A stretch of DNA of 64,000 nt from Chaetomium olivaceum (GCA_039881045.1 JAYWVB010000065.1:62001-126000); one strand, 5' to 3'. Counted from the stretch's first letter, positions 47,171-60,394 are shown. The notes: generated by a model not told the origin, from the sequence alone. Translations and numbers: made by a program.

Positions 47171-48110
47171 ATATTATATGCTGAACTGGGGTATACGCCT
47201 TGCAGTGGCTAGAGGGGTAGGGTTATCTATTTTCCGTTTTTCCACCTTGGCACTTCTCATGTATTTAGGAGAGACAGCTCCCGCCCTCTCAGGGGTTAAG
47301 GGGGCAGGCAATTCTCACTCTTTTCTTTCAACACTTGCAGAAGTGACCTTTCTTCCGCGGCAGCTGTGACCGCGGCCCTCTGACCAGAGGGCCACGCGCG
47401 TAGGCGCATCGATACCGCGATCGTAGGATCCGCGGCATCACTTTGTTGTTCTTGAGCCATCTCCTCCCTCATACGATATTGACATCACACGCGCGAGGCA
47501 CGTGACCCGGCGTTGGTGGTGTGTGTGGTTTTGAGGTGTATCACCACTTCAATGCCCTGTTAGCTGCCAAGGTTCCGTAATAGCCGGCCTGCTTTGGCTA
47601 GCTGACTAACCATCCACTCGGCCTACTTTGATCTATACGCCTTGCGGGTGTTCTTAGGCGTAACCTCCTAGTCGTCAAGCAGATACCTCTCGACGACGGC
47701 CGAGACCTTTCTACCAACGCGCTGAACTAGGCCGGGATCAAGCTCGTCTATCCTGCTCCTAACGTATCTCGACGATATGTCTTGGTTAGTGATAGGAATG
47801 ACGTTGACGATGGCCGGCGCGGTTGGCTTGGCCTTGGTGTTTCTTACCGTTACCAGCCCGGCCCGCGACACGCGCGCGCGCGGGGGGCCGGGGGGGCAGG
47901 TTGGTCAGGCAGGGAGAGACCTCAGCGCTAGTACGGCTAGCCCTGAGGGAAACCCCTTGTAGCTGCTCGATTTGCTGGTCATCCGGGCGACCCTGGGGCT
48001 AAAATTTCAGGTCAGCCGAACGCGCGGGAGCCGGGGTCTGGCGCAGCGTCGTATTGTCATCCCTTGGCGCCCGGATGACCGTCACCCAGGCCCAGGGACC
48101 CGAGATACCT
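47171..48110. other. Decayed repeat sequence
   Basis: No intact gene. A minus-strand frame at 47668-47871 is short and unrecognised. A CGCGCG/GGGGGG tract lies at about 47870-47895. Confidence 0.4.
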
Positions 48111-48140
48111 AGTTGCAAATACACTCCTGAGACCATTACA
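48111..48140. repeat. 30-bp direct repeat, copy 2
   Basis: Same as 46561-46590 except for one base (GAGACC versus AAGACC). The two copies bracket about 1.5 kb that includes the Crypton-like remnant. Confidence 0.85.
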
Positions 48141-49189
48141 CTAAATCGCGGCGGAGATATCTAAAGGACGCTCGTTAGTTTATAATAGACGTAACGCATT
48201 TAGAAGGCCTACCCCCTAATGGATTTCCTGACCCTGATTTCTTCCGTTTTCTTGCTCCAACTACACCCTCGCTCGGGTTGAAGTCGAGGTTATCGGGTAG
48301 CGCCACTTGACGACCTGGGAAAGCAGCGCTAAGCTAGCTCTCCACCCTGTGCAGAAGTTGTGCTGCTGTCGTCGAAGCGTCGGCACGCCTTGCCGTTGTA
48401 AGCGGTTGTTCCTGCACGGCTCCAGATGTTGGTATCGGCCTAAGCTGGCCGTAGGCCGTTCGTTTCATCTCGTCGTATATCTTGTAGAATTCTCTTCTAA
48501 AGCCTCGCGGACTTGCAAATTTTCTATGTACCTCATCGTTTGTATGGCCCCGAATTTCTTCGCGCTCGACGAAAGTATTAACGTATTCCGCCTTGAAGTA
48601 GGGTATATTACGCTGGAGTACGCTAGCCGGGGACGAGACAGCTAGAAGTTGAATTGCAGTTATAGTAAGCTTCCTAACTTTAGCTACGTATTCTCTATTT
48701 TCGGTGACGGTCCTTTTGAAGTTGATACAATGTAGACGAGTACGGTTGATAATCCTTTAACTTGTGAACCTAGGTACCGCGTCAACCAATCTTATTCGGA
48801 AGTCGCATTTCCATCGCTCTTCTTCGACCACTACCTCCGCCTGTACCTGTCGGATCTTCGATCCGGTAATATCATCGTACAAGAATAAACTTTGATCGGA
48901 GGGCAGCATCGGGGACGGAAGGGCTCGGGGATGGTGGGGCTCAAAGACCAAACGACGCGGATTGACGACGGCAGAATCCCAGAGCGGGAGTTGGCTTTTC
49001 ACTCACAGCCCGCCCTTGGAGACCGGGAAATCCTAGGGGCGAGCGGGGCAAGTAGCGTAATCACGCGCTCGACCTCGCCAACCCGACCCGACGGCCAGTG
49101 GACAAAAGCGGAGCCCGGCGTATTAATACAGGAGTAAGGCTCTGGTCAGTCGGGACCCAAGAATTGCGGCGCATTTGCTGCGGTGCTGA
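48141..49189. other. Spacer with degraded coding trace
   Basis: On the minus strand between about 48600 and 48170 a frame with one TAG reads like a real but decayed protein piece (for example SPRGFRREFYKIYDEMKRTA and RKRKKSGSGNPLGGRPSK). I do not recognise it. The right end is the 3' region of the siderophore porter. Confidence 0.35.
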
Positions 49190-50993
49190 TCATAGCACTC
49201 GTCCTTTCACTTGCTGGAACTCCGACACCCTCACGTCTCTCCATACGGCAACGGCCGGTATGGCGACCAACAGCACCGCCATGCCCGCGACCACCATACG
49301 TCTCTGCGCAGTGCCATAAGCCAGTATGACTGCCCCTCTGACGGGATTGCCGACGGGATAGCTGAGCTGCAGCTCTAGGCTCTCGTAGATCTCCTTCGCC
49401 GTCTCCTTCGCGTCGTCTGGCAAGAGCCTCAGCAGTTCGGCGTAAACAGTGTTGTTCCAGATCGCGCCCGACACCGAAGATCCGACGCCAGCCCCAATGG
49501 CACTGGATAGACCTAACAGGGCAAGGAGGGACGCTACCTCGCCGTGCTTGGCGATCGACATGACGGCCATTCGTCCCGTAACAACCAACGTGCCTCCACC
49601 GATGGCGATGAGAACCTGGCACATAATCACGTACGCGATGGGCGTGTCAGGCTGTCTGAAGACGACCATAGAAGCACCGCCCAATAACTGGATCGGCACA
49701 GCAACCCATGCGAGCCACCTGAAGCGATCAGTCGCTTTGATGAGCCATCCTACGACGATAGCCCACAGACAACTACCGATACTGTACACGTTGTCGACAT
49801 AGCCGGCCTCCGATACGCTTAGTTGATGAACGACCTGCAGATAGGAGGTGTAATACCCATCCCAGCTGAAGTAGGTGGTGAATAAGGTAGCAGAGAGGAT
49901 GCATGCACCTATGACGTCACCAGAAAGCAAGAGCTGGAATGGTAGAAAAGGGTTGGGGGCGTAGTAGCGCTCGTAGACGAGAAGGACGATAGTGAGTATA
50001 CTGCCAAGGACAACCATGGCGATGATTCCGGGCGAAGACCACTTGCTGCCGGCCGAACCGGCCAGGGAGAATGGAAGAAGAAAGAGGCTGAAACCTATAA
50101 CGAGGAGGATGACTCCGACCGCTGGGGATGTTTAGCACGCATTCGTAGATTACACAGACATTGGTGAACGCACCATCAAACTCCATTCTGGAATACCAGA
50201 AACTTTCAGACCAGGTCCGGTCGCTCTTCACTTCCTTAAGCTCACCCAACCTCTTCGCCTTTCTCGCGTTGCTTTCAAGGATCACATATACGGATATCGC
50301 TGTTACCGGCGTTACAACAGCAAAGGAAACAAACGCTGTCCGCCACGAGCTGTACTGAAGGAACCACTGCGCCGCAGCCGGGCCAGCAAAAGTAGTCGCG
50401 ATGTACGGCGAATCTGCGAACGACAGCGCCAATGATCGGTTTTTCAATGACGACGTGTCAGCAATGATAATTTCCAAGATGTAGATGAATCCACTGAATC
50501 CCACATCATAGAGAATTTTGGCTGCCGCGTACGTCTTGACATCTTTGCACACGGACATAAAGACCAGGCCAAGCGTAGCCAGCGCCGTCATGACAGCGAA
50601 GCCCTGCGGTCGACCCCAAGCGTCGATCATCTTGGCTATGGGCAATTTGAGGACGCCGCTAAGGATGGAGGAAGTAATGCCGATGGCCGGGATGAGCGAA
50701 TGTGCCGAGAAGTCGCTGACCAGGTAGGGAAGGAGACTCGAAATAGTCCGTTGCTGGAGAGAGTAGACGAAGAAGTTCAGGAAGATGAAACAATAGGCCC
50801 AAATAAATGCAGAGCTGGTCCAGACGAGATTAGTGGCATCTGCTTTTTCGACTCCCGCTTGACCTCCGGTAGCGAGCAAGTCTCTCCGATCTCTGTTATC
50901 CTGCCTGGTTGCGTCGGCAGTGTCTTCAGTCGTGCCGTAGTTGACGCCGTTGCCAAGGAGCGGTTCATCCGCCGCCGCCGTGTCGTTCTGCAT
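49190..50993 (-). CDS. Siderophore-iron transporter, MFS family (SIT/Mir type)
   Basis: Exons 50993-50174 and 50121-49190 give 583 residues in frame. Known role of the family: uptake of ferric siderophores across the plasma membrane with protons. Seen: a polar N-terminus with LLGNGVNYGT, first helix SSAFIWAYCFIFLNFFVYSLQQ, SILSGVLKLPIAKMIDAWGRPQGF as loop 2-3, ILYDVGFSGFIYILEIIIADT, and later TYFSWDGYYTSYLQVVHQLS with the Tyr-rich motif expected before helix 9. The last extracellular loop contains NNTVYAELLRLLPDDAKE, which corresponds to the conserved long loop of this family. The C-terminal tail is short. 14 helices expected. Nothing in the nearby sequence suggests a siderophore synthase gene, so this copy stands alone among repeats. 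Confidence 0.92.
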
Positions 50994-52246
50994 CGTATGA
51001 GGAGAATATTGGTAAGCTGGTGAAGAAGTGCGACCCGACTTGCTAAGTTCGATCCCTAGCAGCGGAGGTTCACCCCGATGGGGCGGAGGGAGGGAAGGCA
51101 GCGTTTTTTATGCCACTCTCAACCATGCCTGCAATCAGCTCGTGCCTGGGATTCGACCAGCCTAGAAACAAGTAATTTTCACGATCGAGTCTCGACCGGG
51201 AACCTCAGGCTAGGTGTGACGTAGGTGGCTCTTCATATGGTTCTTCACATGTCACGCCTGCTATCAAACTGACTGGACGCGTTCACCCTAAAATAGCCAC
51301 TAAGTCTTCAGGAGGTATGTGAGATGACTGTCCATGGCCATGGAGATCTGAGTTCAAATATATCTCTACATACATACCCCCGCTGTCATGGGACATATTC
51401 ACTTGCCCTTGTCACCACTGCCAAGTCCCGAAAAAACAGGCTCCTTGCCGGAGTTCCCGTATCGCCTCTCATGACGTCTGAAGCGCCGCGCGCTGCACCA
51501 GACATCTGCTACAAGACTTAAATCTCTACCAGATATTCAAGGCAGGGCCTAGCCAGTTATGCAAGCTAGAAAATTCAATAAGGACTGTAGATATCCTCGT
51601 TAAGAAGTGCAATAATTTCCCGTACTACCGAGATTATTGATACAAATCTCAGGCAAAAAAGCCAGGTTTTGATTATAGTAGAGTCTGTCGTCATTATTGT
51701 TATCGACAATGCTAATGATGAGCAGAGCTTGAGCATTGCATTGCATTTAGTCTAGGGCTTAGCATGGAAAGATGCTTGTGGATCTAGCTGGCGAGGGGCC
51801 GGATACTGACGTCTGAAGTCCACGATCTAGCCGTCATACCCAATGGTCTTTCGTCATGAATACAGAGTTCTTTGTTGTGGATATGATGACATTGTGACAC
51901 ACGAAGCAGCCATTACGTAACCTAGAGAGGAGGACTTGAATCCTGATACTCTTGATTTCCTCAATTCACGTCCCAGCGGCTCTAACTAGTGTGCCACGGT
52001 GCCATATCGCCTCGGCATTCATGACGCAAGTTCTACCTCGTATTTAAAAGATTAGATACATACCTGTACTGTCCAATTTGGGCATCTGTCATGAGAACCA
52101 GTTGTAAAGTAGCAACTTGCCGGGCACAACCATACCTGGTAAGCATCATAACAGCCATTGACCACGCGAAATGCAGCTGTGGACTTCTCGTCATACTCGG
52201 GTTGCAATTGCATCTCTCCTCTCCGACCAGAATCCTCATCGAAGCT
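50994..52246. promoter_or_regulatory. Divergent spacer, siderophore porter / NLR
   Basis: 1.25 kb between divergent genes. GATA words of the kind bound by iron-responsive GATA factors occur but are too short to assign. A tRNA-like stretch at about 51921-52012 was judged not to fold. Confidence 0.4.
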
Positions 52247-55200
52247 ATGTCGCCGAAGAAACAGTTGAAGTTCTTCGGGCGTCGCGATGCATCTTCATCT
52301 GCTACATCTACCGCGCAGGCCACGAGTATGTTAAGACTCACGTCGTAGCTAGAACCTTCTCATAACTGACGTCCTCTAGCAGAGGTAAAGACCTCTGAGC
52401 AGGGAGACGCAGAACACGGACCGATAGCGCCTTCTCTCGTCGCAACAGAAACATGCGCTCCTACCTCCCTGTCCGCCGCCGCCGGCGCTCAGGAGACTCG
52501 ACCCAGCACAAACGCGAGAGCAACAGACCCTCGCCAGCCAGCCGCAGCATCACAAGCTCTGCCTTCAGCCCCGCCCTTTGAACTCCCACCGCAACCAGCG
52601 GCAAGCGAATCCACAGAGCAACGAACCACTGCCCTTTCCGCGTCCGAGAGGCTGTGGAACGCCGCGTACGACAGCCTTGAGACTGACGATGCAGACCTTG
52701 TCAAATCATACGTGAAGATTCTGGAGAAAGTTCTTGGAGGCGAGACTCGAGAGTCCACCGACGACCTTTCGGCCATGCTGAAGGCTCCTACCACGCGACA
52801 AAAGCACATGAGAGAGTTGGTTCAGAAGGGGCGGGAGAAGATATCCCGAGCCTCCCGGATAACGACCAGAGTCGGCCAGTTTGCTGGCTTCATCCTGTCG
52901 GCTAAGAGTATGGTAGACTTGGTACTCTCGAGTGTGCCGCAAGCTGCGCCGGCTGCGCTTCCATGGGCAGGTGTTTGCCTTGGGCTGGAAGTAAGCAATT
53001 ATCCCTCTAAGGCCTTTTGCCTTATTCTGCTAATACGGCCCAGATTCTCCGAAATCCAGCACAAGCCACGAACTCCAACCTTTCTGGGATCGCCCATGTC
53101 ATCTCCAGAATGGACTGGTATTGCGCCTTGACCAAACATCTCCTGAACGAAAATAACATCTCCACCGGCAACGAGTTCAGAGCAGTCTTGCATCAGCTAG
53201 AGGAGAGGGTTGTCAGGCTCTACAAAGCTCTTCTCCTCTACCAAATGAAGAGTGTTTGTTCCTACCATCGCAACCAAGGTCTCAATTTCCTTTGCGGCAT
53301 GGTCAAATTGGATGATTGGGACGGCGACTTGAAGCTGGTCACCGATGCAGAGGCCGCCGTTCAGAACGATGCTTCCCAATACTTCCAAGAACAGACGAAG
53401 GCTTCTCTCGCAGAGCTCGTCAAGTATGCTGAGAACATGGAAACCAAACTTGGCAACATCCATCAGACGCTTCAACACTTCATCTCATTGCAGAAGGATG
53501 CCCGCAGGGATTATATGGAGGCCGCGTGCCGGAGAGACCTCCGCGTCGTTGACCCGCAACACGACATGGAGCGCATCGAGAGGAGTAAGGATAGGCTGCT
53601 CGACGACTCCTACAAGTGGATCCTTCGCACCCCTGAGTATGTAGCGTTCACAAACTGGGACGATAGCGGATTGAGTTGTCCGCCGCGTCGATTGCTGTGG
53701 ATAAAAGGACACGCCGGCGCGGGAAAGACGATGCTCATGATCGGCCTCATCCGCCAACTCTCCCATCAACCCGTCGTCCTAGCGCCAGCACTCTCCTTTT
53801 TCTTTTGTGAAGGCACAGATACCGCCCTGAACAACGCTACCGCCGTCCTCCGGTCTTTGATCTGGCTTCTCCTTCTTCAGCAGCCGTGCCTCATATCCCA
53901 TCTACTTCAGAAGTACAACGAGTCAGGCGCCAATCTTTTCAGGGACAAAAATGCCTTCTACGCTCTGTCCGAGGCATTTCGGAACATGTTGAAAGACCCT
54001 GAACTAAAGCCCGTATATCTCGCCGTGGACGCTCTTGATGAGTGTGCGCAGGGGCGGTCAGAGCTTGTTCACCTTATTTCGACTTCTCTCAGACTCCCGC
54101 AGAAAGTCAAATGGCTGCTTTCTAGCCGTCCGGAAGTTGACCTTTTCGCCGAGCTCAAGGATTCGGGCACCAACTTTATGGACGCTTCCAACTCCCTTAT
54201 CGAGCTGGATACTCAACGTCTGGCAGAACCTGTCAATGCATACATCGATCACAAGCTCATCAACCTTAGGTGCAGAACAGGATACAACGACAGCGTTCTA
54301 GATACGGTCTCTCGTGAAGTCCGCCAACGAGCAGGGAACACCTTCCTATGGGTCGCTCTCGCCTTCAAATTTCTCGAAACAGTGCACGGATGGTACGCGG
54401 TCAAACGTATCACAGAGATGCCTCCTGGCTTGTCGGATTTATACGATCATATGATGACCCGGATTGAGGCAGGCCAAATGATTGAACCTCAGGATTGTAA
54501 GAAAGTCTTGGTGGTAACGTCTCTTGCCTTCCGGCCGCTGTCTATCTCTGAGCTTTCCGTGCTAGCCGACTTGCCATCGGACATCGCAAAGACGGCTATC
54601 GAGATGTGCGGCTCTTTTCTTACAATTACCGAGGAAACAGTCAACTTGATTCACCAGTCGGCTAAAGACTACCTGGAGAAGAATTACAAGTCCAGACTTC
54701 AGCTAGCTGGGCCGGCTCAAGGGCATGTCGATATCGCCAGGCGCTCAATTGATGTGATGTCCTCAACGCTAAGACGGAACATGTACAAACTCGACCCCGG
54801 CTTCAAATCAGAGACCATGACGACGCCTGATCCAGATCCGTTAGATCGAATACGATACTCTTGCGTCTTTTGGGTCGACCATCTTTACGAGAGCGGGAAC
54901 TGTAAGAAAGAATTGGTGGGCGACGGACTAGTTCTCAGCTTTCTCAAGCAGCACCTTCTCCACTGGCTTGAAAGTCTGTCTCTCCTACAGACAATTTCGG
55001 ACGGAATGCATTTGATAAGAAAACTTCTACGGGTCATTCAGGTATGTAAGAACTGCTATGATTGCATTCGATACTAAGCTCTACTAGTCATCATCTATTA
55101 CGACTTCTGGCCCTGCATTTTTGGAGGATGCTGGGAAGTTTGCACTCAACTCCCAAGCTATCATAGACCGGGCTCCGGTACAAACCTATGCTTCGGCACT

Positions 55201-57525
55201 CGTGTTCAGTCCAACCAAGAGCGATGTTCGAGCGAACTATGGAACGAGAGACTATCATTTATTACTGAGGTTTCGGGTATTTGCGATCACTGGGACTCGC
55301 ATCTACAGATCTTCGAGGGCCACAGCGATTCTGTCTGGGCTGTCGCCGTCTCGCCGAACGGCAAGACACTCGCATCAGCTTCGGGTGATAACACGGTCCG
55401 GCTCTGGAGTATGGAGAAGCGGTCATCTCGGCAGATAATCCAAGCCCATAGTGGCCCGGTATACGCAGTTGCATTCTCGTCGGACAGCAAGGTGCTCGTG
55501 TCGGCTTCGCGCGATAGTACCGTTCGGATTTGGAATATAGACGACGGCGAGCTCCAAGGCGAGCTCCAACGCGAGCTAAAGGGCCATAGCGGGCTAGTCG
55601 ACGCCGTCACCTTCTCCCCGGATGGCAAGTTACTTGCGTCAGCTTCAGACGATAAGACAGTCCAGTTATGGGATCTAGAGAAGGATGCACAGAATGGCAT
55701 GAGGAAAAAGACGTTTGTAGACCACAAAGGCCCGGTCAACGCCGTCGCCTTCTCTCCGGATGGCAGCTTGCTTGCGACAGCTTCAGACGATAAGACCGTT
55801 CTGCTCTGGAATGTAACGACACTCATGCTCCGAGGCAGGCTTGAGGGCCATAGCGGTCCGGTCAACGCCGTCGCCTTTTCTCCGGATAGCAACAAGCTCG
55901 CGTCGGCTTCGAGCGACTGCACAGTTCGGATCTGGAATGCAAAGGCAGCCACGCTCCAAGGAAGGCTTGAGGGCCATAGCGGTCCCGTTAACGCCGTCGC
56001 CTTTACACAGAACGGCGAGAAGCTCGTGTCGGCCTCGAGCGATTGTACAATCCAGCTCTGGGATACAACGATGTACACGCAGCAACAGACGCTCAGAGGT
56101 CATGGCGGTTCTGTTAGGGCCGTCGCCTTTCTGCCAGATAGCGAGATATTCGCGTCGGCTTCAAGTGATTGCACAGTCCGGCTCTGGGATACGACGTTGA
56201 TAGGACACACCGAGGCATCCGAGGGCCACAGGAATTGGGTCTACTCTGTCGCCTTCTCCCTAGACGGCAAACGATTCGTATCAGCTTCGGGTGATGAGAC
56301 AATCCGAGTCTGGGATGCGGCAACGGGAAGGTGTCAACAAACACACACCGGCCATAGCGGTTGGGTCCGGGCGATCGCGTTCTCGCCAGATGGTGAGACG
56401 CTTGCATCTCATTTACCTGATAATACAATCCAGACCTGGAATCGACGAACGGGCGAGCACCGACAAACGATTAACAGCCATAGCGGTTCTGTTAGGGCTA
56501 TTGCCTTTTCCGCAGACGGTACCAAGCTTGCATCAGCTTCGAGCAATAATACAGTTTGGGTCTGGAATACCGCGGAAGGTACGTGCCAACGGACACTCGA
56601 GGGCCATAGCAATTGGGTCTATGCTGTTGCCTTCTCGTCGGATGGTAAATTACTAGCGTCGGCTTCGGGCGATGAGACCGTGCGGCTCTGGAGTGTAGAG
56701 AAGGATGTCGAAACACTCGTACACCAACGCACGTTTCGGGGTCACGATAGTTGGGTTTTAGCCGTCGCATTCTCGCCAGACGGCAAATTACTAGCGTCGG
56801 CTTCGCGCGACCGTTCCATTCGGATCTGGAATAAAGACAACGGCGAGCTCCAACACAGGCTTAAGGGCCATAGCGGTCCAGTCGATACCGTCGCCTTCTC
56901 TCCGGATGGCAGCTTGCTTGCGACAGCTTCAGATGATAAGACCGTTCTGCTCTGGAATGTAACGACATTCATGGTCCGAAGCAGACTTGAGGGCCATAGC
57001 GGTCCGGTCAACGCCATCGCCTTTTCTCCGGATGGCAACAAGCTCGCGTCGGCTTCGAGCGACAGTATCGTTCGGATTTGGAATACAGACAACGGCGAGC
57101 TCCAACGCGAGCTCAAGGGTCATAGCGGTCCCGTCAACGCCGTCGCCTTTATAGAGGACGGCGAGCTCGCGTCGGCGGACGATTGCACAGTGCGATTCTG
57201 GGACGCAACAACATACACGGAGCGACAACTACTCGAAACCAATCGATACCTTCGAAGTCGACCCCACTTAGCTAATGAACCACTTCTCTCGATATCAGAC
57301 GCAGCTAGTATTCGCTCATACCAGAAACCGCCTACAGACCATGCTTTGTTCATTGACAATGAGTGGATAACTATAGATGGAAGGAATATGCTTTGGCTCC
57401 CTATAGATTATAGAGCCACATGTGCGGCCATCTACGACCATACTATAGTCTTAGGTCATGTATCGGGGAGAGTAACGTTGTTGAAGTTTGATTTTACTCA
57501 GATTGATACGTACGTTAATAGTTGA
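52247..57525 (+). CDS. NACHT-WD40 NLR-like STAND protein (NWD family), one frame break
   Basis: Exons 52247-52325, 52380-52990, 53044-55041 and 55088-57525, about 1708 residues. Order: a polar N-terminus, then the NWD N-terminal helical domain (ERLWNAAYDSLETDDADLV and SAKSMVDLVLSSVPQAAPAA), then NACHT with Walker A KGHAGAGKTMLM and Walker B VYLAVDALDEC, a winged-helix part ending at HQSAKDYLEKNY, a linker, and 15 WD40 repeats of about 42 residues. Known for the family (HET-D/E, NWD): ligand binding by WD repeats triggers oligomerisation and cell death in non-self recognition. The frame breaks at 55240, where one T seems missing in TTGG; the expected continuation runs into the first WD repeat, and the exon sum becomes divisible by three. 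No HET or other known effector domain is recognisable at the N-terminus. Confidence 0.9.
55300..57230 (+). repeat. 15 WD40 repeat units, about 126 bp each
   Basis: Each unit has the pattern GHSGPVNAVAFSPDGKLLAS followed by an ASxDxTVRLW-type strand. Units 4-5 and 13-14 are nearly the same pair, which points to block duplication or exchange inside the array. High DNA similarity between units is normal for fungal NWD genes under diversifying selection. Confidence 0.9.
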
Positions 57526-60394
57526 AGAGAAGATGTTAGATACGGTTCAAATTTTGTATCAGTATATTTGTAATCTTATGCTTTACTTCTTTCATCGGCC
57601 CCTCTTTGCTATTTACAAATATATAAACAAATAATCCACTAACCCTGCCTAATCAGGTACCTAGTTAGTTACCTACGTTGGTCTACCAACGTCAACTTAT
57701 CCGTCCATCGTCGACAACTCACCTGCGCTTTCTCCCTTCTCTATTCCCAACCTCTTACACCATAGTAGAAGGCGAGGGCGTAGCTAGGTATCGGGTTAGG
57801 GCCTTGAGGAAGGGGGGAGAGGGGAGGGGTAAAGACTAGACTTGGCCCCCGGGGGTGAAGACGAAGCTTGGCCCTAGGGGTGAAGGAAGACCTGTCCCCT
57901 GGGGGTGATGACGAAGCTTGGGAGAAGACGAAGCTTGGCCCCTGGGGGTGAAGACGAAGCTTGGGAGAAGACGAAGCTTGGCCCCTGGGGGTGAAGGAAG
58001 ACCTGTCCCCTGGGGGTGATGACGAAGCTTGGCCTTTGGGGTTAAAGGAAGACCTGTCCCCTAGGGATAAAGATCAAGCTTAGCCCCAGGGGGTGAAGAC
58101 GAAGCTTGGCCCCTAGGGGTGAAGACCAAACTTGGCCCCCGGGGTAACGTACCTAGCTTGTCCCCCAGGGTTGAAGGAAGACCTGTCCCCTGGGGGTGAA
58201 GACCTGTTTTCTGGGGAGTGAGGGCGCAAGCTTGTCTCCCAGAATCTGGAAGGCTCTTGCAGCAAGCTACATCAATGCATAATGCATATGCATTGCCTGT
58301 AGTTATGTTATTCTGAGCTTTGGAACGTCATGAGTTAATCGCGTATAAATTGACTGTTGTCCTAGAGAACACATCTTGGAAGCATCGTCTGGTAGGGTCA
58401 AAGGCTGTGCCATGGATGCACATCTAGCCTCCCGCGGTCACACAGAGATACCAAACCCAGAGCATACAGTGTCAGGCAATATGTGGTGTCAAAAATTATC
58501 GACCAGTACAGGTCATCGCTCGAATGTGTCAACGTGAGCGCGAAGTGCTACGGCGTATGGCACTGGAAGAGAGGTAAGAGGGAAAAGGGAAGAAAGCCGA
58601 CGCGAAGGGGTGGGGTTTATTGGAGAGATAGGTAGTTACGCAAGCCCTGTAAATTATACGGGACGAGGGGATGGGGAACTTACCTAGCAGGTAGGTATTC
58701 TGATCCTCTGGGCAAAAGGAGGTAGCCTCGAAGGTAAAAAAGGGGGGGGTTGGGGTGAACGAGGTGAGATATCGCTGATAGGGAGAGACTAAACGGGTAT
58801 TAGGTAATTTCAAAAGGGAGGAAAAGCTCGAGGCCAAAACTAGAGTTAAGCTAAAAGTTGTGATATACGAGATGCACCGTAAAGGCCAAGAAGGTCTCGA
58901 TTAGCGGCGCGATAGCGGGCGGCTAGGGGACGCCAAAGAGGGCAAAGACGAGGTATCCGGCCTAGCGAAACAGGTATCGGAGCGCGAGCGACATGGGCTG
59001 GCAAGCTGCAGGATAAAGGGGGTAGGGGAAAGCAAAGGAGATAAGGAGATAGGGACCGAGCGAAGGCGATGAGGGAGGGAGAGAAAGTCGAGAGTACAAG
59101 AAAGGGACGTTGGACAGGCGGGCGCGGCGGGACCGTGCGAGGACGCGAATCTGACGCAGCGCCATACCCGATTCGGAAGGCCGCCGTTTCCGGATGCAGC
59201 GACAGCATGTTCTACATTACAAAGAAAAGCAGATTAGTTAATTAGTTCTTTTTAAATTATTTCAATCAACCAAATGCATACTTCACCGATCGCCAATCGA
59301 TAATGTGATAATGTGAGCTGCAATGCAACGCTTCAGGTTTATTGAGAATAACTAAGGTACCTCTACCCAGGCCAATCCATCGGCGGTGTCGAAACTGTCG
59401 AGGGAGAAGTGGATTTTGATCCGCCCGTGTGAGGGCCAACTTCAAAGCGGCCCTAGAAAATAGGGGCTGGGACCTGGAACTCCAACTGGCTAACGAGTGA
59501 GGTTGTGGTTAAAAGCGAGGAGAGTTCGAATAATATGTGCCGCAAAAAGAGGCGAGGGAATATCTGCCATAAGGAGCGACGTTGCGTTTCTGAGGCGCGA
59601 GCGGAATTTGAGGCTTGAAATGTATGTCGCGTGCGGGGGGCGGCACTGGAACAGTCCAGCGGCGATATAAAATTCAAAATCAGATAACTAACAAAAAAAG
59701 GGCACAGGAGAGGTTCAAGTGCCGGGCATGGAAAGATTAAACACACATAAGGAGCACTTGGAGTTCCGCAGGATTCCGAAATCCAAAAGCCGCAGTTAAT
59801 TAGTGTTAAACCGCCAATTAATGGTCCTTCCCATTCGCTTTTCTGCCAACTTCGGAGACGCAAAACATGGAAAAACACTTGATCAGACTTCAAATAAACT
59901 CGGGTCAAAAACGGCAGGCAAGTTTGAAAGACAAGGAGGACTCGAAAAACAGCAGCGCCAGGAATAAAGAATAGCAAACTCACTACCGTTAAACCGCTAA
60001 CTTCTGCTCTTACCAATTTATTATCTTGCCAAAATAAAAGCAACAAAGACAAAACACATTCAACCACGAGAAAAAACTTTGAACCCAAAGGCAACGGGAA
60101 ACAACGCTCCTTCCCGTTTGCGCCAAAAGAAACAAGAGGACAGTCAGGAACGTCAGACAAGGCATTCAGTCTTCCAGAAACATAAGCTATATAAAGGGGT
60201 CTCCCCCCCCCCCCCCCCTAAGCCTCCCTCCAACTCTCTCTCTACAACTCTCCCTTTAGCTTTACCCCCAACTCTCACACTAGCCGCGCGCCTCCCCCCT
60301 CCAAACTCGCCGACAAATTTCCCCACGAATCGTAAGAGACCTATCTTCCACTCTCTAATAAACTACGATTAACCGAAGATTCAAGACAGACACC
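57526..60394. other. Repeat-rich spacer
   Basis: Contains the minisatellite below, purine-rich non-coding DNA at 58.5-59.2 kb, and the leader of the next gene with a CTATATAAAG box at 60187-60196 and a run of 16 C at 60203-60218. The long minus-strand frame at 59453-60160 has no recognisable feature and I do not accept it as a gene. Confidence 0.5.
57839..58240. repeat. Minisatellite, unit about 25-30 bp
   Basis: About 14 imperfect units built from CTTGGCCCCTGGGGGTGAAG and ACGAAG or GAAGACCTGTCC variants. Each unit carries a CCCC(C/T)(G/A)GGGG inverted word that could form small hairpins. Confidence 0.9.

Noticed and set aside
51921..52012. tRNA-like sequence on the minus strand with box A/B-like words
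   Set aside because: The T stem and acceptor stem do not pair properly and no anticodon arm could be drawn.
59453..60160. 235-residue minus-strand frame with hydrophobic stretches
   Set aside because: No start context, no domain, no membrane protein pattern, and it overlaps the promoter of the 60395 gene.
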